Assembly: GCA_963576725.1 (NCBI GenBank)
Contig: OY755244.1
Span: 79,049,620-79,113,619, forward strand
Source of the DNA: Azorinus chamasolen
Taxonomy: Eukaryota; Mollusca; Bivalvia; Cardiida; Solecurtidae
Length of the DNA stretch: 64,000 bases
Direction: 5' to 3'
A program made the translations under genes and the position numbers. A model generated the notes under the pieces. That model saw nothing but the letters and a program-made list of their open reading frames with translations, made no database searches and was not told the origin of the DNA. Below are positions 22,039-31,936 of the stretch, one piece after another; the stretch's first letter is position 1, and every line of letters starts with the position of its first letter.

Positions 22039-22848
22039 TTATTTTCCTATAAATTCTCTCAGTCTTTTATCAAGCATGTTTGGTGACCTCTTACCGACAA
22101 AGTCCCTCATTCTTTTACCGATAAATTCCCTCATTCGTTTACCAACAAATTCTCTCAGTCGCTTATCTTCCTGAAAACTGTCATCAGACATGTCCACAGA
22201 ACGTTTTCCAACCAGTTCTCGCACATATTTTGGTTTTCTGAAAAATATGTTTTGTCCTATTCTCAGGTATGGCAAATTTCTCTTCCCAACAAAATCCCGC
22301 AATCTTTTCTCCAGCGCTGAGAGGTCAAGCGTGTGATAATCCCGCTTTCCGACAAGTTCCCGTATTCGTTTATCGTACGTTGGAACCCCATTTTCATCGG
22401 CATACCGGTTCTCGAACTGTTCTTCCGGAATTAACTCCTCGTCGTCGAAAGAACGTTTACCAATGAATTCACGTAATCGTTTTTCAGGTGTTTGAATGCC
22501 ACCATCTTCAAAATTTGTAAAGTCTCTCTTTCCAAGAAAATGGCGAAAACGCTTTTCATTGTCTATTTCATCTGGAATTCCCTGTTCAAAATCATAATCT
22601 GCAAAGCCCTCAGATCGTTTTCCAGGAAAGTCTCTATATCGTTTCCCTATAAACTCCCGCTGCCGTTTATTCTCTGCCTTGTAGTCTTCTAAATTGTCAA
22701 CTTCCCTGCGTTTCCTTTCAATGTTTTCATTTGACAATGCACTAGAATCACTTTGGCTTATTTGGTCTGCAACAACCGCATTGAAACATAGACTTATTAT
22801 GACAGCGGAAGAATAAATTACGAAAAACAAATTTGTATTGTTTTCCAT
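22039..22848 (-). CDS. multi-copy amidated neuropeptide precursor (LRNFVamide-like)
   Basis: A 269-residue secretory precursor. Residues 1-27 form a signal peptide: an ...FFVIYSSAVIISLCFNAVVA core ending at Ala before Asp-Gln. After an acidic propeptide there are eleven Gly-Lys(-Arg) cassettes, each preceded by a dibasic site. Prohormone convertase, carboxypeptidase and PAM processing would give short C-terminally amidated peptides. In order these are QREFI, YRDFP, FRHFL, LREFI, IRELV, LRDFV, a longer one ending YVRELV, LREFV, MREFI, MRDFV and LREFI. Residues 229-254 hold three cassettes in direct succession; the others are separated by Asp/Glu-rich spacers. The last cassette ends Gly-Lys-stop, still amidable after Lys removal. 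The closest family I know is the molluscan LRNFVamide precursor, but no copy here has Asn at the third position. The frame has no intron, and the Met at 22848 is the only one ahead of the signal sequence. It is the only host gene I accept in the window. Peptide activity and receptor are unknown. Confidence 0.93.
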   Translation of the reverse strand: MENNTNLFFVIYSSAVIISLCFNAVVADQISQSDSSALSNENIERKRREVDNLEDYKAENKRQREFIGKRYRDFPGKRSEGFADYDFEQGIPDEIDNEKRFRHFLGKRDFTNFEDGGIQTPEKRLREFIGKRSFDDEELIPEEQFENRYADENGVPTYDKRIRELVGKRDYHTLDLSALEKRLRDFVGKRNLPYLRIGQNIFFRKPKYVRELVGKRSVDMSDDSFQEDKRLREFVGKRMREFIGKRMRDFVGKRSPNMLDKRLREFIGK

Positions 22849-22990
22849 AGTTGAAAATGAACGAAAAGTTTTCAGAACTTATGGCGATGTCACGTCTTTT
22901 CCACTCTATCTCTCTGCCTGACCGAACCTAACAGAACTGGGGATCGCATATCAGAAATGTTCTTTTATTGGCGAACACACGCCCGCGCTG

Positions 22991-23006
22991 TGACGTAGAA
23001 TATATA
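22991..23006 (-). promoter_or_regulatory. possible TATA box with adjacent CRE half-site
   Basis: About 145-160 bp upstream of the start codon, the minus strand reads TAATTATATATTC and then CTACGTCA. TATATA lies at 23001-23006 and the TGACGT half-site at 22991-22996. CREB-responsive neuropeptide promoters are common, but this is inference from position alone. Confidence 0.35.
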
Positions 23007-23009
23007 ATT

Positions 23010-23847
23010 ATCGAGAAAATCGCCAAGCGGATGAGTAACACGAGATGTTGTCGCTATACGAATAAAATATTCCTACACTTCTCTGTATCTGGAAGATATT
23101 TGTTATAAGCGCTACGGATGTAGCAAAATTAGTATCCAATAAACTACTTAACAGTGGTGTTTTAAAAAGTATTTGATTCGTATCAGACAATTATCACCGT
23201 GTGCATGCATTAAGACCAATTAAGACAGTTGTTATACTATAAACATCTTATTTTGCTCTTTGGTTTTATTTCTACAAGAGAAAAGTGGACAATCTCTGAA
23301 TTCAATTTACATCGATATTAAAGCATATTTTCATTGACAGTGATGACAGATAATGAAAACGAAATTCACTCTAATAATTGTTTGTTCAGGCTTGATTTTG
23401 TTTGCTACCGACATCAAACTGTGATATGACATATGAGAAGTGTCTTTATTGAGAGCTCTTGAGTGGGACTCAATTTTCCTCGTTGATTGGTTTCCTTTGC
23501 TAAAAGATTCCAGGGAGGGGTGCTGTTTACTTTAACGGATGTTTGTGGAAATTGGGCGAACTTTTTAGAACATCTCGCTGAAATGTCATTATTGAATTGC
23601 TTTAATTGTGTATCGCTCTATGGGTCTAATGGAGAAGCCGTCTTTGAATATACCATTACATTGGTATACATGGTACTATAATATATAAATACATACTAAC
23701 AAAACCATTGCCCAAATCACGGACATGGTGAAACTCTATTGTAACTGCATTCTAATAAACAATTCACGATGATATTTTAAGCATTTTGGATCCAGATGTC
23801 TCTTCTCTTCTTCTTGAGTAGCTTGATACTCTGATTGCGTTGTAATA
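23010..23847. other. no gene or repeat recognised
   Basis: Upstream region of the neuropeptide gene. It is free of the MITEs that fill the rest of the window. Confidence 0.45.
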
Positions 23848-24089
23848 AACTACCCACACACATAAACGCCTTTCACGTACATGTATTTGCAAACATAGTA
23901 GACCCAGATCAGACGATTCCTATAGGAGCCGTCTGAACTGGGTCTGCTCTGCTTGCTAATGGAATTTGATAGATCCGTTTTAGCTTATAAAGTGGCTACA
24001 ATGTTCCACATTACATATTTGATTATAACTATTTTGCCCATGAATAGTCGGTAGGTATTGAAATAATTGTAGAACAGGGGAAGGGTTAA
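23848..24089 (+). mobile_element. T-B palindromic MITE
   Basis: Family landmarks CATAAACGCCTTTCACG, CAATGTTCCACATT and GGTAGGTATTGAAAT; ends GGGGAAGGGTTAA. Core GATTCCTATAGGAGCC. Confidence 0.75.
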
Positions 24090-24116
24090 AGTACAAACAG
24101 GACCTACATCAGTCTT

Positions 24117-24413
24117 GTACTAAGTCCGCGATGTATACGAAAGTGCCACAGATTTATGGGAAGCGTCTACATTTGGTCTACATTTTGCCAATGTTCAGAT
24201 ATCGAAGATGAAAACCATTTCTTACTCGTGTGTCCAGTTTATAGAGAACTACGTAAAACGTTTATAAGTTTGTATTACTATAGACGTCCGAGTGTATTTA
24301 AATTTACTGAACTGGTGAACTGCACACAACTCTCAGTTATGAAAAGGTTATCTAAATTTGTGTATGAAGCATTTATGTTGTGTAAATCTATAAGTAATAT
24401 CAATGGATTGTGA
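24117..24413 (+). pseudogene. LINE reverse-transcriptase C-terminal relic
   Basis: Reading from about 24117: RKCHRFMGS, then WSTFCQCSDIEDENHFLLVC and PVYRELRKTFI. The C-x-C ... ED-E-HFLL-x-CP-x-Y-x-x-LR signature is the Cys/His motif at the C-terminus of many non-LTR retrotransposon ORF2 proteins. Only the last 85-100 codons survive; no polymerase motif is present upstream. The frame ends NINGL-stop. Confidence 0.7.
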
Positions 24414-24628
24414 TTTACTCATATTAACAAGTCCGACTCCTAATAATTAATGTTCATATTCATTAATTGTTACAGGTATGCATGTTTAACATCAAAATAT
24501 GGTCACGTGATACTTGTGTTTTTATTATGCATATTTGTATGACTAGAAACCGTATCGTTTTTTGTCAAACTAAAATATTCTTCTTCTTGTCAATACCAAT
24601 AATCACTGCTACCAGCGCCCGTTTTTAC

Positions 24629-24857
24629 TTAACCTTTTTACCGCCAATGTCGCATATATGCATCACAACAAATAGTGCAGTCCCAGATCATGGCGACGTC
24701 TGATCAGGGACTTCACTTTTTGTCTCAATCTCTATTCCTATACCTGTGCTTTATTCCTTTGGAATTTGCATTTATCTATCTCATTTCCTCATTTTACCGA
24801 ATGGTTTGACAAAATTGGTTTGCAGACGACATTTAGAAATTTGGCGCCGAAAGGTTA
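24629..24857. mobile_element. T-F MITE
   Basis: TTAACCTTTTTACCGCCAATG ... TTTGGCGCCGAAAGGTTAA. The GCAGACGACATTTAGAAATT block is shared with the copy at 16911. Confidence 0.75.
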
Positions 24858-25028
24858 AGATTATTCGACTGAAATTTTCACGGGTTCGGAAATACGACGG
24901 ACGCAACTGGAAGGTGCGATCGTCCTATGTTAGAACCTATGATACTTTATGACGTACGAAGTAAGTCTTGGTTGCTACACACCAGAATGTGCCATAAATT
25001 AGGACTTACGATAATTTTGGTCGTATGA
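24858..25028. other. dispersed repeat, unassigned
   Basis: Resembles 7890-8010 (GGTGCGATCGTC, ACGTACGAAGTAAGTCTTGG, ACACACCAG). Confidence 0.4.
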
Positions 25029-25254
25029 TCTTTACTCCATGAATACTCATGTTAAGAAATAATGACATTATGAATATATATTAGATTAATTATTATAACA
25101 GAACATGGGTACAGGGGTATTTTGCCATGGCAGAAACTGTATAATCATATCTGTATTATATTGTAAGCAAAAAGATCAGAGAAGCCTTCTGGTATGGGTA
25201 TATTCTGTTTCCAAAGGTGTAGAAAGGAGTATTTATAGAGTAAAGGGTCAAATA
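25029..25254 (-). mobile_element. T-A MITE, core lost
   Basis: TTTACTCCATGAATACTCATG ... TATAGAGTAAAGGGTCAA. Confidence 0.65.
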
Positions 25255-25370
25255 ACTGCTTTTGAATATAGACCACTGTACGTGTTTGAAAGATATTGAT
25301 ATTTTGGGATCATTTGCCAAGATGTTGTTGATATATATGTAACAAATACGTGTCGACTTTATATAACAGT

Positions 25371-25453
25371 ATATCGAGGGCTTGGTGCAAAACTATTCTA
25401 ACTCCTTCACAAAGTGAAGGAGTTAGAATAGTTTTGCACCAAGCCCTCGATAT
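25371..25453. repeat. perfect 40-bp inverted repeat, 3-nt loop
   Basis: ATATCGAGGGCTTGGTGC ... CTTCAC-AAA-GTGAAG ... CCCTCGATAT, with no mismatch. It lacks the GCTCC core and has no other copy in the window. Confidence 0.9.
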
Positions 25454-25510
25454 GCACTGGCCAAACGTAATAACATTTATAAACTATGAAAACTCCCGTA
25501 CATCATACTA

Positions 25511-25713
25511 CAGTAACATCTCGATTATTCGAATTTCGTTATAAACGAATTTAGACACTTTTAGGCAGGTGGCTGCTTAATGCATGATGAAAGTCATGCA
25601 GAAAGCTCCTAGAGGAGCTTTCTGCATGACTTTTACCATGCATTAAGCTGCCACCTGTCTTAAAGATCGATAATAATACGTATTTCAGTGTTCGAATAAT
25701 CGAGGTTTTACTG
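25511..25713. mobile_element. P-1 palindromic MITE
   Basis: CAGTAACATCTCGATTATTC ... GAATAATCGAGGTTTTACTG between TA dinucleotides. Core GCTCCTAGAGGAGC, arms near perfect. Confidence 0.9.
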
Positions 25714-25715
25714 TA

Positions 25716-26207
25716 ATTGATAAATATATTCTATCTTTCTGACTTACACATTGCTTTTCGTTGAATGCTTTAACCCTTTCCCTGTCAATTATTCATGTAA
25801 GAAATAATGGCATCATGACGTCAAAATCTAGCTTATTCAGATAAATATCAACCCTTGGTCCGTTGAACAGATACTTGTATACAGCTTGTAAGATCTATGT
25901 GCAAATATGAAGACATGTTTTAAAATATTAGTTAAAGTTGTTATTGTTGTTGTTTTTCCAAATAAAAATGGAAGCAAGGAAGCAAACCTCTAGGCATATT
26001 GATGAATTTTGGCCAAATACAGAACTACAATGCGATATTTTTTTATTTTACAAGCTCTGTCAAAATACAATTAAGATCATCAAAAGAGTTATTGAACACT
26101 ATTTTTGCAAATCAAAGAGTCATAATACATAATTATCCGAATCAGCAAACAAACGAATTTGAGCAAGGATTTTCAGGTTCTTTCTAAACATGGTTAGACT
26201 GCAAATG
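25716..26207. other. no gene; T-B end fragment
   Basis: 25768-25830 is a solitary T-B end (TTTAACCCTTTCCCTGTC ... GAAATAATGGCATCATGA). The remainder is AT-rich and unassigned. Confidence 0.45.
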
Positions 26208-26625
26208 CAGTAAAGTTTCGCTAATATGACCACTCAAAAGAAGTACGATCCTGGATTTTAAAATAGGTGGAAGTTAAAGCAGTAAAAACTTTATACATGT
26301 ATGTATTACTTTTGCCTTACATTATTATTCATTAACAGACTTCTTTGTTAACCCTTTACTCCATGAATATTCATGAAAGAAATGATAAAACCCACGAATA
26401 TTAATTAGTTTAGTTTTTAAAAATAAACACATTAAATTCTTACGAAGGCAGAATCTGTAGAAAAAGATCTATATTGTACCATGAGCAAGCAGAGCAGACC
26501 CTGATCAGACGGCTCCGACAGGAGCCGTCTGATCTGGGTCTACTCTGTTTGTAAATATGTAGAAATGCGTATATACGGAGTAAAGGGTTAATAAATGATG
26601 TGGTCGTATTAGCGAAACTTTACTG
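26208..26625 (+). mobile_element. P-3 MITE split by nested T-A
   Basis: CAGTAAAGTTTCGCTAATATG left end and GTCGTATTAGCGAAACTTTACTG right end (19 matching bases inverted). T-A sits at an internal TTAA, 26348. Confidence 0.8.
26348..26591 (-). mobile_element. T-A MITE nested in P-3
   Basis: TTAACCCTTTACTCCATGAA ... GGAGTAAAGGGTTAA; palindrome GACGGCTCCGACAGGAGCCGTC. Confidence 0.85.
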
Positions 26626-26800
26626 TATTATAATTTCCTTTCTGAAAACTGAAGTTCATATAATTCTCGAAATACTAATGGGACTTGTCTAAAACCTCTA
26701 CTTGATAGGGACGATATACCCATGCACCGTCTGTTTCAATATATATGGTCAGGATCATTATTAAAATGATCATATATTTATCGTCACTGTTACATGTAAT

Positions 26801-27236
26801 CTTTTACTCCATGAATATTCATGCAAGAACTAATACATGCATGGATATTAATTAACATTACATTTATAGGAACATGAACAAGAAGAACAGTTTGGGCCTT
26901 GATTAAAACTGTTGAATTAGATCTACAGTAAAAAAACCCGCTAATGCGACCACTTAAAAGAGGTATAATTCTGGGAGATATGTGCAGGTTATAGCTTAAT
27001 GCAGGACGAAAGTTATGCAGAAAGCTCCTATAGGAGCTTTCTGCATAACTTTTGTCCTGCATTAAACAACCACCTGCTTATAAAGACACCCATGTTTATT
27101 CATTAAGTGGTCGCATTAGAGGGGTTCTACTATATATGATTCCATAAGCAAACAAATCAGACGCGAATGAGTCTGATGTGGGTATACTCTGTTTGCAAAG
27201 GCGTAAAGGCATACATGTATATGGCGCATAGGATTA
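26801..27236 (-). mobile_element. T-A MITE split by nested P-3
   Basis: Left part TTTTACTCCATGAATATTCATG to GAATTAGATCTA. It is interrupted by P-3 and resumes TATATGATTCCATAAGCAAAC to GCGCATAGGATTAA. This is the reverse order of nesting to the previous locus. Confidence 0.7.
26927..27132 (+). mobile_element. P-3 MITE nested in T-A
   Basis: CAGTAAAAAAACCCGCTAATG ... TTAGAGGGGTTCTACTA; palindrome AGCTCCTATAGGAGCT with long GCAGAAAGC and TTATGCAG arms. Confidence 0.85.
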
Positions 27237-27242
27237 AAGTAA

Positions 27243-27357
27243 ATATTATTATCATTATTATTAAAGTATGGTTATCTATTATTATCATTATTAAATTATT
27301 GTTATTATTTTTATTATTATTATTATTATTTTTATTATTATTTTTATTATTATTATG
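27243..27357. repeat. ATT trinucleotide tract
   Basis: Interrupted (ATT)n, mostly pure from 27295 to 27355. Confidence 0.85.
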
Positions 27358-27728
27358 TGTTAAAAAGAGAGATATTACATCAATTTACATGGATATGCGC
27401 ATTGAAAATATACATGTGATAAGTATTTATATTACAGGTACCAAGCTTTAATTAGAAATTAAAAAAAGTCCCTGATGTATGTAAAACCCATAGAGATTCG
27501 TCAAACGTCAAGGTCTAATAACATGACTTCAGAACAGGGTCGAGGTTGGTCATTACTCTCGCAAAGACACTGAAAAATAGCTCTAAACACGGTTGGTTAC
27601 AAATTGAAATTAATGTCATTTGCTTTGTTGTCCCTATTAATGATGTCTATATTTAGACACAATTCCACATTAAACACACAGACAAAAATACTGATGTTTC
27701 GCGTGCGGTAAATCAAACTATTTTGAGA
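27358..27728. other. no gene seen
   Basis: Unassigned sequence. Confidence 0.35.
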
Positions 27729-27729
27729 A

Positions 27730-27963
27730 TTTCTTTCGTCATATAAACGTGTTTTCACGCATTTGCAAACAGAGAAGACCCAGATCAGACGACTCCTATG
27801 GGAGCAGTCTAATCAGGGTCTGCTCTGTTTGCTAATGGAATAAGCTGTTTGTTTCTTTACTTTCTAAATGGCTTCAATGTTCCACATTCCATATTTCATT
27901 ATAACTATGAATATTCAGTAGGTATTGAAATTGGAATAAATATAGAATAGGGAAAGTGTTATT
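27730..27963 (+). mobile_element. T-B palindromic MITE
   Basis: CATATAAACGTGTTTTCACG ... GAATAGGGAAAGTGTTATTAA; core ACTCCTATGGGAGC. Confidence 0.75.
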
Positions 27964-28090
27964 AAACCGATCCAATATATTTGAGTTTCGAATCCTAGAC
28001 CCTTTCTACATGACCACTAACCTATCGGAGCAAGATTGAATGCATATGGCTGTCAACCGATTTTTATTTTGGAAATATTCGAGCATAGTA

Positions 28091-28334
28091 TTAACTCTTT
28101 ATTCCATAAAAACACCTTTAAATTATTTTGCAAACAGAGTAGACACTGATCAGACGGCTCCTGTAGGATCCGCCCGAATCAAGTTCCACCCTCTTTGCTT
28201 ATGACGTAATAAAGATATGACTCGACAACTGCTTCCCTGACCAAAAGTTCATGTGCCATTATAAAATTAATTTAATTAGTATTCATGGTATCATATTAAT
28301 TTCTTTCATGAATATGTATGATGTAAAGGATTAA
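28091..28334 (+). mobile_element. T-A MITE
   Basis: TTAACTCTTTATTCCATAAA ... ATGTAAAGGATTAA; core GGCTCCTGTAGGATCC. Confidence 0.75.
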
Positions 28335-28453
28335 ATGTACCGATTATATCAGCAAACAGTGAAGAAGCCTTTCCTTCAAATAAACGTGTAATCAAGGGAT
28401 TATGCTTTCATCTGCTGAATAATTCGCGTGATGCATATTCAGTTTGTGATTTA

Positions 28454-28619
28454 CAGTAAAACCTGTCTTAAGCGACATTGGCGTATTAAATAGAAGATGG
28501 TTGCTTAATACAGGGCAAAAGTAATGCCGAAAGCTCCTATAGGAGCTATCGTGTGACCTGTGCCTACCCTGGCTGCAAATGTGTCAAGAGGCACCTCTTA
28601 GGTAAGGGTTAAATGATGC
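28454..28619 (+). mobile_element. chimeric MITE: P-2 left half joined to class T right half
   Basis: CAGTAAAACCTGTCTTAAGC and the P-2 left arm run into GCTCCTATAGGAGC at 28533-28546. After the core the sequence is not the P-2 return arm but a T-B-like half (CTACCCTGGCTGCAAATG ... GGTAAGGGTTAA). Confidence 0.75.
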
Positions 28620-28792
28620 GAGCACATTAGTTATCTAGTACGATAGTTTAGGATTTAATTCCTTTCCTCTTGTGGTGTTTACACAACAAGACGTCCTGTA
28701 ATTTGTAGACTTAAGTCACAGTTTGGCATTGGAACTCTTACATGAAATACATTACTTATTGAATAACGAATCCTTAACTGCGAACAAGACAT

Positions 28793-28981
28793 TTAACCCT
28801 TTCGTCCATAAGTGCGTCTTTCTACGCCTCTGTAATATAGGAGCAAATGCTCTATTTATCAAAATGGTTTCGAACTACATGTACAAATTCTAAAATGTTA
28901 CTTTTCACTAGTAAATGCTACTTTTGGGTAGATTCATTCAAAGAGGTTGGATCTAAAATAGCATATGGAGGAAAGGGTTAA
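28793..28981 (-). mobile_element. T-C MITE with one palindrome arm deleted
   Basis: TTAACCCTTTCGTCCATAAG ... GGAGGAAAGGGTTAA. The deletion ends exactly in the core (TATAGGAGCAAATGC at 28836). Confidence 0.8.
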
Positions 28982-29094
28982 AGTTGAGTAAGACTGTGAT
29001 GCGTGTCCAACTTATCTTGATTTATGATATTGAAAACCATCCTTAACCCTTAGCTCGCCACATATTTTTTTTATCATTATGTCCTGTTTCAATA

Positions 29095-29314
29095 TTAACC
29101 CTTTCCCTGTCATTGAATATTAACCCTTTCATGACGTCATGCGTATAAGTAAGATTATTGTTGTAATGGTAATGACCACAGGACATTTTGGCTCAGGCAG
29201 AAGCTGTAGAATCAGATCTATATTACGCCATAAGCAAACAGAGCAGACCCTGATCAGACGGCTCCTATCTGTTTGCAGATGCGACAAATGCGCTTACATA
29301 AGGGAAAGGGTTAC
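29095..29314 (-). mobile_element. T-B MITE with half-deleted core
   Basis: TTAACCCTTTCCCTGTCATTG (its end is duplicated within 30 bp) ... AAGGGAAAGGGTTA. The palindrome stops at GGCTCCTAT and jumps to CTGTTTGC. Confidence 0.75.
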
Positions 29315-29563
29315 TTAGGAAAATCTTTACAAAAATATACTGGATATATATTGAAATGATTTTCCTAGGCAAAAGCTTAGTGCTTAGCATGCAGGCATGG
29401 ATTTTCCATGGCAAACAGTACAGACCCAGATGAGAGAGCTCCTACACTATACACTGTTTATAAATGCATTTATAGTTGTGACTGGTCATGGTTAACACTA
29501 TTCAATTCAAAATGCATAGATTTATAAATAGTACAGTTCAGTGATGGTTTGTTTTTCTTTTTG
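29315..29563. other. no gene; palindrome remnants
   Basis: 29405-29460 is a worn AACAGTACAGACCCAGATGAG half-palindrome. Confidence 0.4.
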
Positions 29564-29797
29564 TTGAATCCTTTGCTAAGATACGCATTTTAGCGCAATT
29601 GCAAACAGGATAGACCAAGATTTGAAGCTCCCATAGGATCTATCTGACCAGGGTATGTTCGTTTTACTTATGGAGTAATATAGATCTGACTCTACATATT
29701 ATTTAAGTTTCTTTACTCAAGTGCCAGTTTTAATATTAATATTTAAATTAATATTCATGATGTCATTATTTCTTACATAAATGTTCAAGGAGTGTTA
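29564..29797 (+). mobile_element. T-B MITE, degenerate
   Basis: TTGAATCCTTTGCTAAGATAC ... AATATTCATGATGTCATTATT and GGAGTGTTAAA. Confidence 0.6.
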
Positions 29798-29935
29798 AAT
29801 TGTCTCAATATCGCTGTCTGCATAGGACAGCCGTAGCAAAACCTCATCACCGATTACCTTAGAGCCATGGTTTGCTATACATTATTTGGGGTTTAAACAG
29901 AGCCCTGGATAAGAGGGGAAATTTTCTTTCTGCAT

Positions 29936-30016
29936 CAAACCATAAGTAATGTCTACTCATTCGTCTCAAATAGACGCTTATGCATGTAACGAACGATCAC
30001 AACTATAGATTTAATG
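29936..30016. mobile_element. degenerate F-L foldback
   Basis: CATCAAACCATAAGTAATG ... CATTCGTCTCAAATAGACG ... TTTAATGGAGAAATG. Confidence 0.4.
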
Positions 30017-30095
30017 GAGAAATGAAGAATCTTGCTGGACGCATAGCCATATTTATTAGCTCCTTTGGAATATATGTATTTTAACATTTTATTAA

Positions 30096-30309
30096 TTAAC
30101 TTTTAGCCTGGTCCGGGCGGGTGAGTGAATACCTATGCAAACAGTTTGGATCCGGATGAGACGCCGAGTAACTCGGCGTCTCATCAGGATCCACACTTTT
30201 TGACAGCCTGATTGCATTTTGGTAGACAAATTGATTATAGCTTGAATTTTGAAAATGTAGTAAGTGAAAAATTCTGTAAAAATAATTTGCTCAGCAGGCT
30301 AAAGATTAA
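30096..30309 (-). mobile_element. T-G palindromic MITE
   Basis: TTAACTTTTAGCCTGGTC ... CTCAGCAGGCTAAAGATTAA; palindrome GAGACGCCGAGTAACTCGGC within GGATCC arms. Confidence 0.8.
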
Positions 30310-30387
30310 GGAAAACATAATGATGTATCTAGACATAGGTCCAGATAAGACGCATAAATTAAAACATTTTCAAGAACAACTCCATTA

Positions 30388-30466
30388 TTTCTCCATCAAA
30401 CCCTATGTTGTGACGAAGAGACGATCCTAAAGTGTAGTCACAGCATAGGATTTGGCGGAGAAATGG
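30388..30466. mobile_element. F-L foldback, centre shortened
   Basis: TTTCTCCATCAAACCCTATG ... CATAGGATTTGGCGGAGAAA. Confidence 0.7.
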
Positions 30467-30604
30467 CGAGTTTAGTATTTTAGTACGCACTTTTATCTGT
30501 TACCCTGATATTATCTGCTGACAAACTAGCGAGTACGGAGAGATCATCAGTGATACATGCAACTTATAGGGACATACACATGTAGGACATTAGTTATACA
30601 TGTA

Positions 30605-30780
30605 CAGTAAACCTCTCTATAACGACCACTAAATTACATAAAGTAGTTTGTGTTAAAGGTAGGTGGGTGCTTAAAGCAAGGTGAAAGTAAAACAGAACGC
30701 AACTACATGTATAAGCAAACACCTGCCCAAAATGCCAACTAATTAACGCAATTTAGTGCTCGTTATAGAGAGGTTTAACT
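30605..30780 (+). mobile_element. P-4 MITE, right arm deleted
   Basis: CAGTAAACCTCTCTATAACG ... CGTTATAGAGAGGTTTAACT. The left palindrome arm ends at AGAACGCAAC without the core. Confidence 0.7.
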
Positions 30781-30976
30781 ATACTGTCATACACGTGCCA
30801 TGGGGCGGACTCGTGGCCCTGAAATGTTGCACTCCAAGCTCAGTCTAATACTATTTTTGTAAAAGGTCACTCCTCTCTTCAAACAAATGTCATCAACAGA
30901 TCGTTTTGTCTTATGAAAGGTGCAGCTGTTGGGGAAACAACATTATTGACCAACAAAAGAAACTAGAACATTTAAT
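30781..30976. other. no gene seen
   Basis: Unassigned spacer. Confidence 0.3.
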
Positions 30977-31339
30977 TTAATCCTTTACCTGATAGAGATT
31001 ACCTTTAAACCTTTGTAAACAGAGTAGACCAGGAGCCGGTTAACCAGAATCCGTTCTGTTTGCTGTGTAAGTACAGTTAAGCCTCTCTATAACGACCACT
31101 AAATTACATCAGGTTTTTTGTGTTGAAGGCAGGTGGATGCTTAAAGCAAGGTGAAAGTAAAACAGAACGTTCCTATAGGAGAACTAATTAACACAATTTA
31201 GTGGTCGTTATAGAGAAGTTATACTCGTATATAGATTTGGTTCTTCTGTTTCTGTCATGGCGAACAGTTTCTGTGTTCATGTGGCAGACAAGTAAGATAT
31301 TCTAATCAACATTCATGAATTCAAAAGGTAAAGGATTAA
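30977..31339 (+). mobile_element. T-A MITE split by nested P-4
   Basis: TTAATCCTTTACCTGATAG ... AGGTAAAGGATTAA, with P-4 inserted at a TA (31072-31073). Confidence 0.65.
31074..31224 (+). mobile_element. P-4 MITE nested in T-A, right arm deleted
   Basis: CAGTTAAGCCTCTCTATAACG ... GGTCGTTATAGAGAAG. The deletion begins right after the core GTTCCTATAGGAG. Confidence 0.75.
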
Positions 31340-31576
31340 CATTTTCCCTCTTATAAACGCCTTTTTACGCAATTGAAAACAGAGTAGACTTAGGTCAGTG
31401 ATCAGGGTATACTCTTTTTGCTTTTGGCATGATATAGATCTGACTCTACAGTTTATGTCAAAGCAAAACATTCCATTGAAAAGTTTATATTATAAAATTA
31501 TAAAAATTGAACTAATAAAATTAATATTCATGTCGTCATTTTTTCTTGCATGAATTTAGAACAGGTAAATGATTAA
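31336..31576 (+). mobile_element. T-B MITE abutting T-A
   Basis: It shares TTAA 31336-31339 with its neighbour and ends ACAGGTAAATGATTAA. The palindrome core is missing (TAGGTCAGTGATCAGGG). Confidence 0.65.
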
Positions 31577-31643
31577 GTATAGAACAGATCTTTTTTTATT
31601 CAAAACATAATGTATATCGCCTAGTTTATATAGTACATCATAG

Positions 31644-31936
31644 TTTGCGCCACTTAAGATTGAAACCGGTCGGTACCTGAACCTGCTAGTTGAGTTGCGG
31701 GTGTGTCCATTCTTTCGTAATGTTACTGAAGATGAACATGTTATCCTTCATTGTCCAGTTTATGAAGATCTGGGACGAGATATCTTTGCTAAAGTAGTAA
31801 GTCACTGCAACCGTTTTACACAGCTAGATGATGTTGATAAGATACGTGTTTTATTCTCCACCAAATCTTTAGTGAGACATGTTGCCAAAACCTGCTTTTA
31901 TATTTTAAGGACAAGAAACATTTTGTTGTACAGGTA
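31644..31936 (+). pseudogene. LINE reverse-transcriptase C-terminal relic
   Basis: An open frame from 31644 reads FAPLKIETGRYLNLLVELRV, then CPFFRNVTEDEHVILHCPVY and EDLGRDIF. The K-I-E-T-G-R-Y ... C-P-F-x ... EDE-H-x-x-x-CPVY-x-x-L pattern is characteristic of the C-terminus of non-LTR retrotransposon ORF2. The second Cys of the first pair is Phe here, a likely decay change. About 97 codons remain, followed by a stop and an AT-rich 3' UTR that runs to about 32615 (AATAAAG at 32609) and hosts a nested T-C element. Confidence 0.75.
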
